NCBI RefSeq assembly: GCF_022489035.1
Contig: NZ_JAKVTV010000004.1
Coordinates: 62,001-126,000, forward strand
Direction of reading: 5' to 3'
Length of the DNA: 64,000 nt
From: Christiangramia lutea
GTDB taxonomy: Bacteria; Bacteroidota; Bacteroidia; Flavobacteriales; Flavobacteriaceae
This document shows positions 56,455 through 64,000 of this stretch, piece after piece (positions within the stretch are counted from its first letter, which is position 1; every line of letters begins with the position of its first letter). The notes under the pieces were generated by a model that was not told the origin of the DNA, made no database searches, and saw only the letters and a program-made list of their open reading frames with translations. The translations under genes and the position numbers were made by a program.

Positions 56455-56658
56455 ATGAATAACGTGCTGAAAATTGTCCTTTTGATCATTGGTGTGGGAC
56501 TTATAGGGTATGGTCTATATAACCTGATAACACCTGAATTTTCTATAGACGCTGGTCCCTTACAGGTCGAGGCACATGGAGACAATACGCAATCTTACGC
56601 GATGATAGCCTTCGGATTACTTTCTCTTGTTGGAGGCCTGGCTTTTGGAAAGCGCTAA
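56455..56658 (+). CDS. Small membrane protein, DUF3185-like
   Basis: A 67-residue protein with two membrane segments, IVLLIIGVGLIGYGLYNLI (about 8-26) and MIAFGLLSLVGGLAFGKR at the end, joined by a short acidic loop. Size and layout recall the DUF3185 small membrane proteins, but this is a weak match from memory. It is divergent from the SDR gene, and its stop directly abuts the stop of the converging marC-like gene with no base between. Confidence 0.7.
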   Translation: MNNVLKIVLLIIGVGLIGYGLYNLITPEFSIDAGPLQVEAHGDNTQSYAMIAFGLLSLVGGLAFGKR

Positions 56659-57291
56659 TTAGTTAAACAGGCTGTTTAAAATATTCATTACTGAAGAGCT
56701 TATATATTCTACCCCAATTGCAATTACTATAAAGCCGATAATTCTTGAAATAGCATTGATTCCAGAAGCCCCAAGCATGCTTACAATGTAGGGAGAACAT
56801 CTTAAGACTAGAAGTGTAGCAAGGCATACGCAAAAAATGGCGGCAACCGCAATTAATTTATCGTTCCAGGCCTCATACTCCTGATAAAGACCTATTAAAA
56901 ATGAAATAGACCCGGGCCCGGCAAGCATGGGAATTGCAAGAGGCGTAAGGGAAACTCCATCTCTTTGAAAAGCATCTTCCTTTACTTTCGGTTTATCCAT
57001 CCCTTTATGTTTGGAAAAAGAGCCGGTAAGCAAAGCAAATCCGGAAGTGGTAATAATGAGTCCGCCAGCAATTCGCAGGGAGTCAAGACTTATTCCAAAG
57101 AAATTTAAGATATATCTACCTGTGAAAAAGCTTATAAGCAGGATCACAAAAATGTTTATCGCTGTTAAGATCGAGGTTTTAGACCTTTCGGCTTTAGAAT
57201 CATCTTTAGTGAGACCAACGAAGATAGGAACTGTGCCCAGCGGATTGATTACCGAGAAAAGGGCTGCAAATACATAGATGAATAATTCCAT
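56659..57291 (-). CDS. MarC-family inner-membrane protein
   Basis: A 210-residue protein with six membrane segments. MELFIYVFAALFSVINPLGT and VPIFVGLT form the typical MarC N-terminus, followed by DAFQRDGVSLTPLAIPMLAG and PGSISFLIGL. The ATG at 57291 is preferred to the TTG at 57306 because family members begin this way. MarC proteins were once linked to multidrug resistance, but their transport role is unproven. It has no recognisable operon partner. Confidence 0.9.
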   Translation of the reverse strand: MELFIYVFAALFSVINPLGTVPIFVGLTKDDSKAERSKTSILTAINIFVILLISFFTGRYILNFFGISLDSLRIAGGLIITTSGFALLTGSFSKHKGMDKPKVKEDAFQRDGVSLTPLAIPMLAGPGSISFLIGLYQEYEAWNDKLIAVAAIFCVCLATLLVLRCSPYIVSMLGASGINAISRIIGFIVIAIGVEYISSSVMNILNSLFN

Positions 57292-57396
57292 TATTTTTTT
57301 TCGCAAAATTGCTTCAGGAATTGCTTTTGTGAATTAAAAGCAGGTCAATTTTGCGTTAAAGAATCGTATGAAATTTCAACAATTGTAAATAGAAGA

Positions 57397-57822
57397 TTAA
57401 AGGTCTTCGATCTGGGTGGGAGCGTTATCGTTTTTATAATCTATTATCTTTTGAAAGAACTTGTGTATCCCAGGTTTATCTGCCTTCACTTTTATAAAAT
57501 GCTGGTCTTTATAAATACTGTATTCTTCGGCTTTTCCTTTATATATTTTAAGTTTATAATATGGAATCACCAGGGCGAAAGTCTCTAATATCGACCTGAA
57601 CATAACGATGATTCCATTACTCCGCATTTCCACATTGCAAACATTGGCATTATTGTCTAAAACAAGAAGATTGTGAATGTCAATACTCGTGTTCGTGATA
57701 AGTAGTTTCGGGGAACCTGTGCCTTTTAGTTTTACTCTTTCGAATAGCGTAAAAGGTTTGCCGACTTCATGATTGATCTTTTCGGAAATCGCCGGCCGAT
57801 TATATGAAATATTAACTAGCAT
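57397..57822 (-). CDS. Conserved hypothetical protein
   Basis: A 141-residue protein. The frame is open to 57960, but the internal ATG at 57822 is preferred. The longer version would overlap argS and its promoter, and the extra 46 residues look like translated non-coding sequence. The protein, starting MLVNISYNRPAISEKINHEV, has no signal peptide or membrane segment. It contains KLLITNTSIDIHNLLVLDN and VMFRSILETFALVIPYYKLK, and looks like a compact alpha/beta domain. I do not recognise the family. Confidence 0.65.
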   Translation of the reverse strand: MLVNISYNRPAISEKINHEVGKPFTLFERVKLKGTGSPKLLITNTSIDIHNLLVLDNNANVCNVEMRSNGIIVMFRSILETFALVIPYYKLKIYKGKAEEYSIYKDQHFIKVKADKPGIHKFFQKIIDYKNDNAPTQIEDL

Positions 57823-57885
57823 AGCTTTTTTCTTAAATATAAGCAATTGAGGGCAAAGCCTGCCTCCTGAAACTTCAATTCTTTT

Positions 57886-57893
57886 TATCTTTG
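57886..57893 (+). promoter_or_regulatory. Promoter -7 motif of argS
   Basis: TATCTTTG is an exact TAnnTTTG match, 39 bases before the argS start. No clear TTG stands at -33; CTT around 57870 is the nearest. The motif lies in the 110-base spacer shared with the divergent hypothetical gene. Confidence 0.6.
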
Positions 57894-57932
57894 CGCACTT
57901 TATTAAACGAAATACGCTAAAAGCATAGGAAG

Positions 57933-59711
57933 ATGAATATTGAACAAATTCTGGCGACAAAAGTTAAAGAAGCCGTCCACAAGCATTACGAGGTAGAACC
58001 TGAAAATATCGAATTTCAACCTACCCGTAAGGATTTTGAAGGCGATATTACTTTGGTGGTTTTTCCTATGTTGAAGCAGATCAGGACCAATCCGGCTCAA
58101 CTGGCTGAAAATATTGGGAAATATCTTGAAGAAGAAGTTGAAGAAGTTGCCGCTTATAACGTTATTCAGGGATTTTTGAATATTGTTATAAGTGACCATT
58201 ATTATATCAATTTCTTTAACAAGGTTAAGGATAGAGAGGATTTTGGAATTTTACTACCGCAGTCTGATGTCAGCGGGATCATGGTAGAATATTCTTCACC
58301 TAACACCAACAAGCCTCTTCACCTTGGGCATATTAGAAATAACCTTTTAGGATATTCTGTTTCGGAAATCCTGAAAGCTGCCGGGAATGAGGTTTATAAA
58401 GTTCAGGTGATCAACGACCGTGGAATACATATTTGTAAGTCTATGGTAGCCTGGGAAAAATTTGGGAACGGTGAAACTCCAGAGTCTACAGGTTTAAAAG
58501 GCGATAAGCTGGTTGGGAATTACTATGTAATGTTTGACCAGGAATACAAGAAAGAGATCGCCCAGCTTAAAGAGGAAGGAAAGAGCGAAGATGAAGCTAA
58601 AGCTCAGGCTCCAATTTTTATGGAAGCCCAGGAGATGCTTAGAAAATGGGAAGCCAACGATCCAGAAGTGGTTAAACTTTGGTCTACCATGAATCAGTGG
58701 GTGTATGACGGTTTTGATAAAACCTATGATGCACTTGGCGTTGATTTCGATAAGAACTATTACGAAAGTGAAACTTATCTTCTAGGAAAGGATAATGTGC
58801 AGAAAGGACTTGAAGATGGTGTTTTCTTCAAGAAAGAGGATGGAAGTGTATGGATAGACCTAAGTGATGAAGGTCTTGATGAAAAGATCGTCCTAAGAAG
58901 CGACGGTACGGCCGTTTATATGACGCAGGATATTGGAACAGCAATTCAGAGATTCGCCGATTTCGATATCAATCAGATGGTTTACACGGTTGGGAATGAG
59001 CAGGAGTATCACTTTAAGGTTCTATTCCTGATTCTGAAAAAGCTTGGATATGATTGGGCAGATGCTTTATACCATCTTAGCTACGGAATGGTGGATCTTC
59101 CATCGGGGAAAATGAAATCTCGAGAGGGAACAGTGGTAGATGCCGATGATCTTATCAAAGAAATGGCTCAAACTGCTAAAAGTATTTCTGAGGAATTAGG
59201 AAAACTAGACGGTTACACCGATGCTGAAAAAGAGGAGCTTTACAGGATCATAGGTCTTGGTGCTTTGAAATACTATATTCTGAAAGTTGACCCAAGAAAA
59301 AGAATTCTTTTCGATCCGAAAGAATCGGTAGATTTCCAGGGAAATACCGGGCCTTTCATCCAGTATACATATGCAAGGATTCAATCGATCCTAAGAAAAG
59401 CCGATTTTGATATCTCTGCAGAGCTTTCTAAAGATTTCAGTTTCCATGAAAAGGAAAAAGAACTGATCAAGCAGGTACAACTATTCCCGGAAACTGTAGC
59501 GCTGGCAGCTGAAAATCATTCACCTGCATTGATCGCTAATTACACTTATGAGTTGGTAAAATCATTCAATTCTTTTTATCAGAATGTTCAGATCTTAGGA
59601 ATTGAAGATGAAGCTGAAAAAGTTTTAAGAGTACAGCTTTCTAACCTTGTGGCTAACGTGATCAAGTCGGCATTTAAATTACTTGGGATCGAGGTTCCGG
59701 AGAGAATGTAA
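57933..59711 (+). CDS. argS: Arginyl-tRNA synthetase
   Basis: A 592-residue class I aminoacyl-tRNA synthetase charging tRNA-Arg. The HIGH-type motif is in SSPNTNKPLHLGHIRNN, and the KMSKS-type motif appears as SGKMKSREGT. An N-terminal tRNA-binding domain (1 to about 110) and a C-terminal DALR anticodon-binding domain (from about 470, FIQYTYARIQSILRKADFDI) are present. No tRNA gene is nearby. ffh follows after 169 bases with its own promoter-like motif. Confidence 0.98.
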   Translation: MNIEQILATKVKEAVHKHYEVEPENIEFQPTRKDFEGDITLVVFPMLKQIRTNPAQLAENIGKYLEEEVEEVAAYNVIQGFLNIVISDHYYINFFNKVKDREDFGILLPQSDVSGIMVEYSSPNTNKPLHLGHIRNNLLGYSVSEILKAAGNEVYKVQVINDRGIHICKSMVAWEKFGNGETPESTGLKGDKLVGNYYVMFDQEYKKEIAQLKEEGKSEDEAKAQAPIFMEAQEMLRKWEANDPEVVKLWSTMNQWVYDGFDKTYDALGVDFDKNYYESETYLLGKDNVQKGLEDGVFFKKEDGSVWIDLSDEGLDEKIVLRSDGTAVYMTQDIGTAIQRFADFDINQMVYTVGNEQEYHFKVLFLILKKLGYDWADALYHLSYGMVDLPSGKMKSREGTVVDADDLIKEMAQTAKSISEELGKLDGYTDAEKEELYRIIGLGALKYYILKVDPRKRILFDPKESVDFQGNTGPFIQYTYARIQSILRKADFDISAELSKDFSFHEKEKELIKQVQLFPETVALAAENHSPALIANYTYELVKSFNSFYQNVQILGIEDEAEKVLRVQLSNLVANVIKSAFKLLGIEVPERM

Positions 59712-59827
59712 CAGGAAGTTAGATATAAAAGTGCAAAATTTGATATTTCATCAAGCTGAACTTGTTTCAGCATCTCAACCGAAATGGAATTTTAATTTTT
59801 GAACTTTCTCTTTCAGCTTCAAATCAT

Positions 59828-59835
59828 TAAATTTG
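59828..59835 (+). promoter_or_regulatory. Candidate -7 promoter motif of ffh
   Basis: TAAATTTG is an exact TAnnTTTG match, 45 bases before ffh. TTG at 59799-59801 is 26 bases upstream, slightly farther than the usual 17-23. Confidence 0.55.
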
Positions 59836-59880
59836 CAATTCGCTGCTTTGCAGCTATAGAATAAAATCACAGGAAAAATT

Positions 59881-61209
59881 ATGTTTGATAATTTAAGCGA
59901 TAAGTTAGATAGTGCCTTTCACGTTTTAAAAGGACACGGCCAGATTACAGAGATTAATGTTGCGGAAAGTCTTAAAGAAGTAAGGCGTGCTTTGGTAGAT
60001 GCCGATGTGAACTACAAGATTGCCAAGGAATTCACCAATACGGTTAAGGAAAAAGCTCTTGGGCAAAATGTATTAAATACATTGAAACCAGGACAGTTAA
60101 TGGTGAAGCTTGTAAAAGATGAGCTTACCGAATTAATGGGTGGTGAAGCTGAAGGCATTAATCTTTCCGGAAATCCTTCTGTGATTTTAATGTCTGGTTT
60201 GCAGGGTAGTGGTAAAACCACGTTCTCTGGTAAGCTGGCGAATTTCCTTAAAAATAAAAAGACTAAGAAACCTCTTTTGGTAGCTTGTGACGTGTACCGT
60301 CCGGCGGCGATCAACCAGCTCCACGTTGTTGGAGAGCAGGTTGGTGTTGAGGTGTATTCAGACGAAGGAAATCAAGATCCGGTTGCGATCTCTAGAGATG
60401 CTATCGCTTATGCTAAAGATAATGGACATAATGTAGTGATTATCGATACCGCAGGGCGTCTTGCGGTAGATGAAGCGATGATGACCGAGATATCGAATAT
60501 TCACCAGGCTATCGAACCGCACGAAACTTTATTCGTAGTGGATTCTATGACTGGTCAGGATGCGGTAAATACGGCTAAAACCTTCAACGAAAGGCTGAAT
60601 TTTGACGGGGTTATCCTTACAAAATTAGATGGTGATACCCGTGGTGGTGCCGCAATCTCTATTAAATCGGTCGTAAATAAGCCTATCAAGTTCATCGGTA
60701 CCGGTGAAAAAATGGATGCAATCGATATTTTCTATCCTTCTCGTATGGCCGACAGGATCCTCGGGATGGGGGATGTTGTATCTCTTGTGGAAAGAGCTCA
60801 GGAGCAGTATGATGAAGAAGAAGCTAGAAAGCTTCAGAAGAAAATCGCTAAGAATGCCTTCGGATTTGATGATTTCCTGAATCAACTTCAGCAGATCAAG
60901 AAAATGGGATCTATGAAAGATCTTATGGGAATGATCCCGGGAGCAGGTAAAATGCTTAAGGATGTCGATATTGATGATGATGCTTTTAAAGGAATTGAAG
61001 CGATCATTCATTCAATGACTCCTGGGGAAAGAAGTGAGCCAAAGATCATCAACGCCAGCAGAAAGAAAAGAATCGCTAAGGGGTCGGGGACTTCTGCGCA
61101 GGAAGTGAATCAGCTATTGAAGCAATTCAACCAGATGGGTAAAATGATGAAGATGATGCAAGGTGGCGGTGGTCGAAAAATGATGCAAATGATGAAGGGA
61201 ATGCAATAA
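59881..61209 (+). CDS. ffh: Signal recognition particle protein Ffh
   Basis: A 442-residue GTPase of the signal recognition particle that binds signal sequences and 4.5S RNA. The N domain (1-85) precedes the G domain with GLQGSGKTTFSGKLANFL (P-loop), DTAGRLAVDE and TKLDGDTRGG. The M domain holds GMIPGAGKMLKDV and the RNA-binding region with SRKKRIAKGSGTSAQEVNQL. It ends in a methionine-rich tail (MMKMMQGGGG, MMQMMKGMQ), as expected for signal-sequence binding. Confidence 0.98.
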   Translation: MFDNLSDKLDSAFHVLKGHGQITEINVAESLKEVRRALVDADVNYKIAKEFTNTVKEKALGQNVLNTLKPGQLMVKLVKDELTELMGGEAEGINLSGNPSVILMSGLQGSGKTTFSGKLANFLKNKKTKKPLLVACDVYRPAAINQLHVVGEQVGVEVYSDEGNQDPVAISRDAIAYAKDNGHNVVIIDTAGRLAVDEAMMTEISNIHQAIEPHETLFVVDSMTGQDAVNTAKTFNERLNFDGVILTKLDGDTRGGAAISIKSVVNKPIKFIGTGEKMDAIDIFYPSRMADRILGMGDVVSLVERAQEQYDEEEARKLQKKIAKNAFGFDDFLNQLQQIKKMGSMKDLMGMIPGAGKMLKDVDIDDDAFKGIEAIIHSMTPGERSEPKIINASRKKRIAKGSGTSAQEVNQLLKQFNQMGKMMKMMQGGGGRKMMQMMKGMQ

Positions 61210-61251
61210 TTTTCTCTCTCTATATACACAACAACTAACACACAACATTTA

Positions 61252-62148
61252 ATGACAATTCTCGACGGTAAGAAGATCAGTAACGATATCAAGGACGAGA
61301 TCGCAGCTGAGGTTACCAAAATCAAAAAGCGTGGGGAGAAGGTGCCTCACCTAGCCGCTATTATAGTTGGTAAGGATGGTGCAAGCATGACTTACGTGAA
61401 TTCTAAGGTAAAGGCCTGCGAAAGGGTAGGTTTCGAATCTTCGCTGTACAGACTTCCGAATACTATTAGCGAACTTGAGTTGCTGGATAAAATTGAAGAG
61501 CTAAATAAGAATGATGATATCGATGGTTTTATAGTACAGTTGCCGCTACCTCCTCAGATCGATACCCAGAAAGTTCTGAATGCGGTAGATCCAGATAAAG
61601 ATGTAGATGGTTTTCATCCTACCAACTTCGGAAAGATGGCGTTGGATATGACAACATTTATCCCTGCAACTCCGTTTGGGATTCTGGAACTTTTAGAGCG
61701 TTATGATATTCCTACCAAAGGAAAGCATACCGTTGTAATTGGGAGAAGTTATATTGTAGGTAGACCTATGAGTATTTTAATGGGAAGAAGTGGATTCCCA
61801 GGGAATTCAACGGTAACTTTAACTCATGAATTTACAAAGAATATTACCCAGGTAACTTCCCAGGCAGATATAATAATCATAGCAGTTGGTATCCCAGATT
61901 TTCTTAAAGGGGAAATGATCAAGGATGATGCAGTAATCATCGATGTAGGAATTACACGGGTTCCGGATGATAATGCGGAAAGAGGCTATGTAATAAAGGG
62001 AGATGTTGATTTTGATAACGTAAGTAAGCGATGTTCATATATCACTCCGGTGCCGGGTGGAGTAGGACCCATGACGGTTTCCATGCTACTTAAGAACACT
62101 TTGCTAGCGAGAGAAAGACATAAAAAAAGAGCCATGGAGGCAAAATAA
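61252..62148 (+). CDS. folD: Bifunctional methylenetetrahydrofolate dehydrogenase/cyclohydrolase
   Basis: A 298-residue enzyme interconverting 5,10-methylene- and 10-formyl-tetrahydrofolate for one-carbon metabolism. It has SMTYVNSKVKACERVGFES with the catalytic Lys, then VQLPLPPQIDTQKVLNAVDP, KDVDGFHPTNFGKM, the NADP-site GRSYIVGRPMSIL and ITPVPGGVGPMTVSMLL near the end. All motifs are complete. It lies 42 bases after ffh and probably shares its transcript; a strong terminator follows. Confidence 0.97.
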   Translation: MTILDGKKISNDIKDEIAAEVTKIKKRGEKVPHLAAIIVGKDGASMTYVNSKVKACERVGFESSLYRLPNTISELELLDKIEELNKNDDIDGFIVQLPLPPQIDTQKVLNAVDPDKDVDGFHPTNFGKMALDMTTFIPATPFGILELLERYDIPTKGKHTVVIGRSYIVGRPMSILMGRSGFPGNSTVTLTHEFTKNITQVTSQADIIIIAVGIPDFLKGEMIKDDAVIIDVGITRVPDDNAERGYVIKGDVDFDNVSKRCSYITPVPGGVGPMTVSMLLKNTLLARERHKKRAMEAK

Positions 62149-62153
62149 TATTG

Positions 62154-62184
62154 AAAAAGGGAAGTTTTAAACTTCCCTTTTTTT
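62154..62184. terminator. Bidirectional rho-independent terminator after folD
   Basis: AAAAAGGGAAG and CTTCCCTTTTT (62154-62164 and 62172-62182) form a perfect 11-bp stem with further T residues. It overlaps the stop of the converging DUF1232 gene by two bases and can serve both strands. Confidence 0.92.
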
Positions 62185-62587
62185 ATGCTTCCTGTTGCTC
62201 GAGTTTCCAGTCTAAATAGTTGTGCAGATCAGATTCTATGAACCTCAATCCAAAAGTTAAGATCGCCAGGTCATCGATGTATCCTATCCCCGGAATAAAA
62301 TCTGGAACGATGTCCAACGGATTAAGGATATATAAAAAGGCGAAGGCGATGGTGGCAATAGTAAACCAGGGGACTTTGGAATAAACACCTTTCCGGTAGT
62401 CTTTTAACATCCCGAACATTACTTTTCCCAGTTCGCTATACTTTTGCAATAGTCCGGAATTATTGATCTTTTTGTCAATTTCTTCCTGGCTGTCCATAGC
62501 AATGGTGACATCATCATCATCGATCTTTGTAACTTCAGTTTTTACAAAGTCTTCATCTACTATTTCATTCTTCTTTTTTCCAAACAT
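62183..62587 (-). CDS. DUF1232 (YkvA-family) membrane-associated protein
   Basis: A 134-residue protein. Residues 1-50 are charged and acidic. The YkvA/DUF1232 core follows: FAFLYILNPLDIVPDFIPG and IGYIDDLAILTFGLRFIES, which carries the NPLDxxPDxxPxxGxxDD pattern. It probably has one or two membrane-embedded helices. Function is unknown. It lies 18 bases after the permease gene and is likely cotranscribed with it. Confidence 0.88.
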   Translation of the reverse strand: MFGKKKNEIVDEDFVKTEVTKIDDDDVTIAMDSQEEIDKKINNSGLLQKYSELGKVMFGMLKDYRKGVYSKVPWFTIATIAFAFLYILNPLDIVPDFIPGIGYIDDLAILTFGLRFIESDLHNYLDWKLEQQEA

Positions 62588-62605
62588 ATAAGTTGATTTA
62601 AGTGG

Positions 62606-63625
62606 CTATAAATTGTGATGTGCATTCCCATATTCCTTTTTATAAATTTTCAGAATAAGAAGAAAAAGGGATATTAACAGAGGGCCAAAAATTAGCCCGA
62701 TAAAACCGAAAAGAGGAACGCCAACGATAACACCAATGAGAGTTATCAATGGATGTACACTGGCTAACCTTTCCAGGACATATAATCTTATGATATTATC
62801 TGTGGAACCAACAATCACGAAGCCATAGATTAGAATAGCAACGCCCTCCCAGTTACTTCCCTGGGAAAATAATAAAATTGCAGCCGGGATAATCCCGATC
62901 GCGGTTCCGATAAAGGGGATCATTGAGCCAATCGCGGTGATCACGAACCAGAAGAACGGATCTGGCACCCCGAAAATAAGAAAACCGATCAAGGCAATAA
63001 TTCCCTGTACAAAAGCTACAAGCGGAATACCAAGGGCATTCGATTTTACAAGTTGACTGCTTTCATCACCAATGATGCGTAGGTTTTCCTGGCCTAATGG
63101 GATATAGGTGATCATGGACTCCCTGAATGATAACTTGTTCGTTAACATGTAGTATAAAATGAAATACATGATGCCTATTGCGATGAATGCGTTGAAGGTG
63201 CCGCCGGCAAGATTTTGGAGGTTCGACGAGACCCAGTTGGTCACAGAACTGGTATCCATGCCAGAACTAAGGCTATAGCCAATCTTATCCTCAATATTAT
63301 TCATCTGCAGTTTAATGGCACTAATAACCCTTTCAGAGTTTGCAACCGCTTTCCCTATTTTTGAAGTGAGCATCACAGCAATAAGGGAGACCGGGATAAG
63401 TATTCCAATGAAAGATGCAGCCATTAGAACGGTCGCGGCCAGGGGAGGCCTCCATCCTCTGTCCAGTAGTTTCTTCATCCAGCCTTTAAGAATAACATAT
63501 AAAGTCACCGCTCCCAGAATCCCGGAGAGATATGGTATAATTTCGGTAACTATTAATACCGTAAGAAACATAATTAGTAGCAGAACAAATAACTGGCGTA
63601 CTAATGAAGGTTTTAGTCTATCCAT
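62606..63625 (-). CDS. AI-2E-family (TqsA/PerM-type) transporter
   Basis: A 339-residue membrane protein with about seven to eight hydrophobic segments. The family layout is seen in FVQGIIALIGFLIFGVPDPF, FWFVITAIGSMIPFIGTAIG and HPLITLIGVIVGVPLFGFIG followed by LIFGPLLISLFLLILKIYK. Named after the autoinducer-2 exporter TqsA, the family also includes Na+/H+ antiporters, so the substrate is open. It is in a minus-strand cluster with the VOC gene upstream and DUF1232 downstream. Confidence 0.9.
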   Translation of the reverse strand: MDRLKPSLVRQLFVLLLIMFLTVLIVTEIIPYLSGILGAVTLYVILKGWMKKLLDRGWRPPLAATVLMAASFIGILIPVSLIAVMLTSKIGKAVANSERVISAIKLQMNNIEDKIGYSLSSGMDTSSVTNWVSSNLQNLAGGTFNAFIAIGIMYFILYYMLTNKLSFRESMITYIPLGQENLRIIGDESSQLVKSNALGIPLVAFVQGIIALIGFLIFGVPDPFFWFVITAIGSMIPFIGTAIGIIPAAILLFSQGSNWEGVAILIYGFVIVGSTDNIIRLYVLERLASVHPLITLIGVIVGVPLFGFIGLIFGPLLISLFLLILKIYKKEYGNAHHNL

Positions 63626-63656
63626 GAATGGTTGGTTGGACTTTTTAATTTAGCAA

Positions 63657-64000
63657 TTAAGTTGCAAAAAGCTGATCCATATTTTTGAAAGCCTTGAATT
63701 CAAGTGCATTTCCGCATGGATCCTTGAAGAACATGGTTGCCTGTTCTCCAGGTTTGCCTTGAAATCTAATATATGGCTCTATTTCAAATTGGATATTCTT
63801 GCTTTTTAGTAAGCTGGCGAATTCATGAAAAACATCCCACTGCAGCACCACTCCAAAATGTGGAACTGGTACTTGTTTTCCGTCTACAGGGTTCGAGGTA
63901 GATGCCTTGGTTTCCTGCGGATCCTGATAATGGATAACCAGCTGATGTCCAAAGAAATTAAAGTCTACCCAATGATCGCTGCTTCTTCCTTCTCCGCAAC
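63657..64000 (-). CDS. VOC-family (glyoxalase-like) protein, 5' truncated by window edge
   Basis: The minus-strand frame stays open to the window end, so the GTG at 63851 is internal and the N-terminus is outside. The visible 114 or so residues read [20 protein letters not shown], then [26 protein letters not shown]-type [20 protein letters not shown] and NALEFKAFK. The His in PHFG and the Glu in LEFK occupy VOC metal-ligand positions. It is probably a small metal-dependent lyase or dioxygenase-like enzyme, substrate unknown. The AI-2E-type gene lies 31 bases downstream. Confidence 0.8.
   Translation of the reverse strand, partial: CGEGRSSDHWVDFNFFGHQLVIHYQDPQETKASTSNPVDGKQVPVPHFGVVLQWDVFHEFASLLKSKNIQFEIEPYIRFQGKPGEQATMFFKDPCGNALEFKAFKNMDQLFAT

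Noticed and set aside
56455-56658. Toxin or antitoxin role for the small membrane protein
   Set aside because: There is no partner gene or toxin-like composition; it looks like an ordinary two-helix membrane protein.
57823-57960. Longer N-terminus of the hypothetical gene upstream of argS
   Set aside because: It would overlap the argS start and promoter, and the residues look like translated non-coding sequence; ATG at 57822 is preferred.

Overview
The window looks like a chromosomal segment of a marine member of the Flavobacteriaceae (Bacteroidota), most like the Gramella/Christiangramia group. Four observations point there: SusC/RagA and SusD/RagB pairs, DUF5723-type outer-membrane proteins, promoters of the Bacteroidota form (TTG, a spacer of about 19 nt, then TAnnTTTG), and translation starts without clear Shine-Dalgarno sequences. 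The genus is inference; no rRNA or tRNA gene, insertion sequence, phage gene or CRISPR array was found.

Layout. 1-4363 (+): the end of a polysaccharide-deacetylase-like gene, a YjjG-type HAD phosphatase, and a three-gene cell-envelope cluster. 4357-6454: rarA and a rhomboid protease, divergent. 6520-17014 (-): two SusC/SusD outer-membrane uptake pairs separated by the 23S rRNA methyltransferase gene rlmB. 17257-34622 (+): one continuous translation cluster (rpsL-rpsG-fusA-rpsJ, then the S10, spc and alpha ribosomal-protein genes with secY, infA, rpmJ and rpoA). It lacks tuf and is interrupted by structured spacers before rplC, rpsD and rplQ and by an internal promoter before rpmJ. 34673-41783 (+): carA, two small envelope proteins, enolase, a GT5 glycogen synthase and citrate synthase.

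41834-46922 (-): the most unusual part. A 1263-residue membrane protein joins a cellulose-synthase-like GT2 to a GH26-like domain and a further barrel-like region; its gene overlaps an upstream gene for a GH2-like hydrolase lipoprotein. Divergent from it (47102-48952) are two guanidino-group hydrolases, the second CtlX-like. 49010-53383: a beta-helix surface lipoprotein and an M61-like peptidase, divergent. 53414-57822: mostly membrane and stress genes (BCCT transporter, SDR/DUF2867, a small membrane protein, MarC, a conserved hypothetical protein). 57933-62148 (+): argS, ffh, folD. 62183-64000 (-): a DUF1232 protein, an AI-2E-type permease and a partial VOC protein.

Most of the window is core housekeeping. 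The accessory interest lies in the GT2/GH26 fusion operon with its palindromic divergent control region, the enzyme-less SusCD pairs, and the candidate autoregulatory RNA structures inside the ribosomal-protein cluster. I found no convincing evidence of a wholly new system; the fusion operon is the best candidate for something undescribed.
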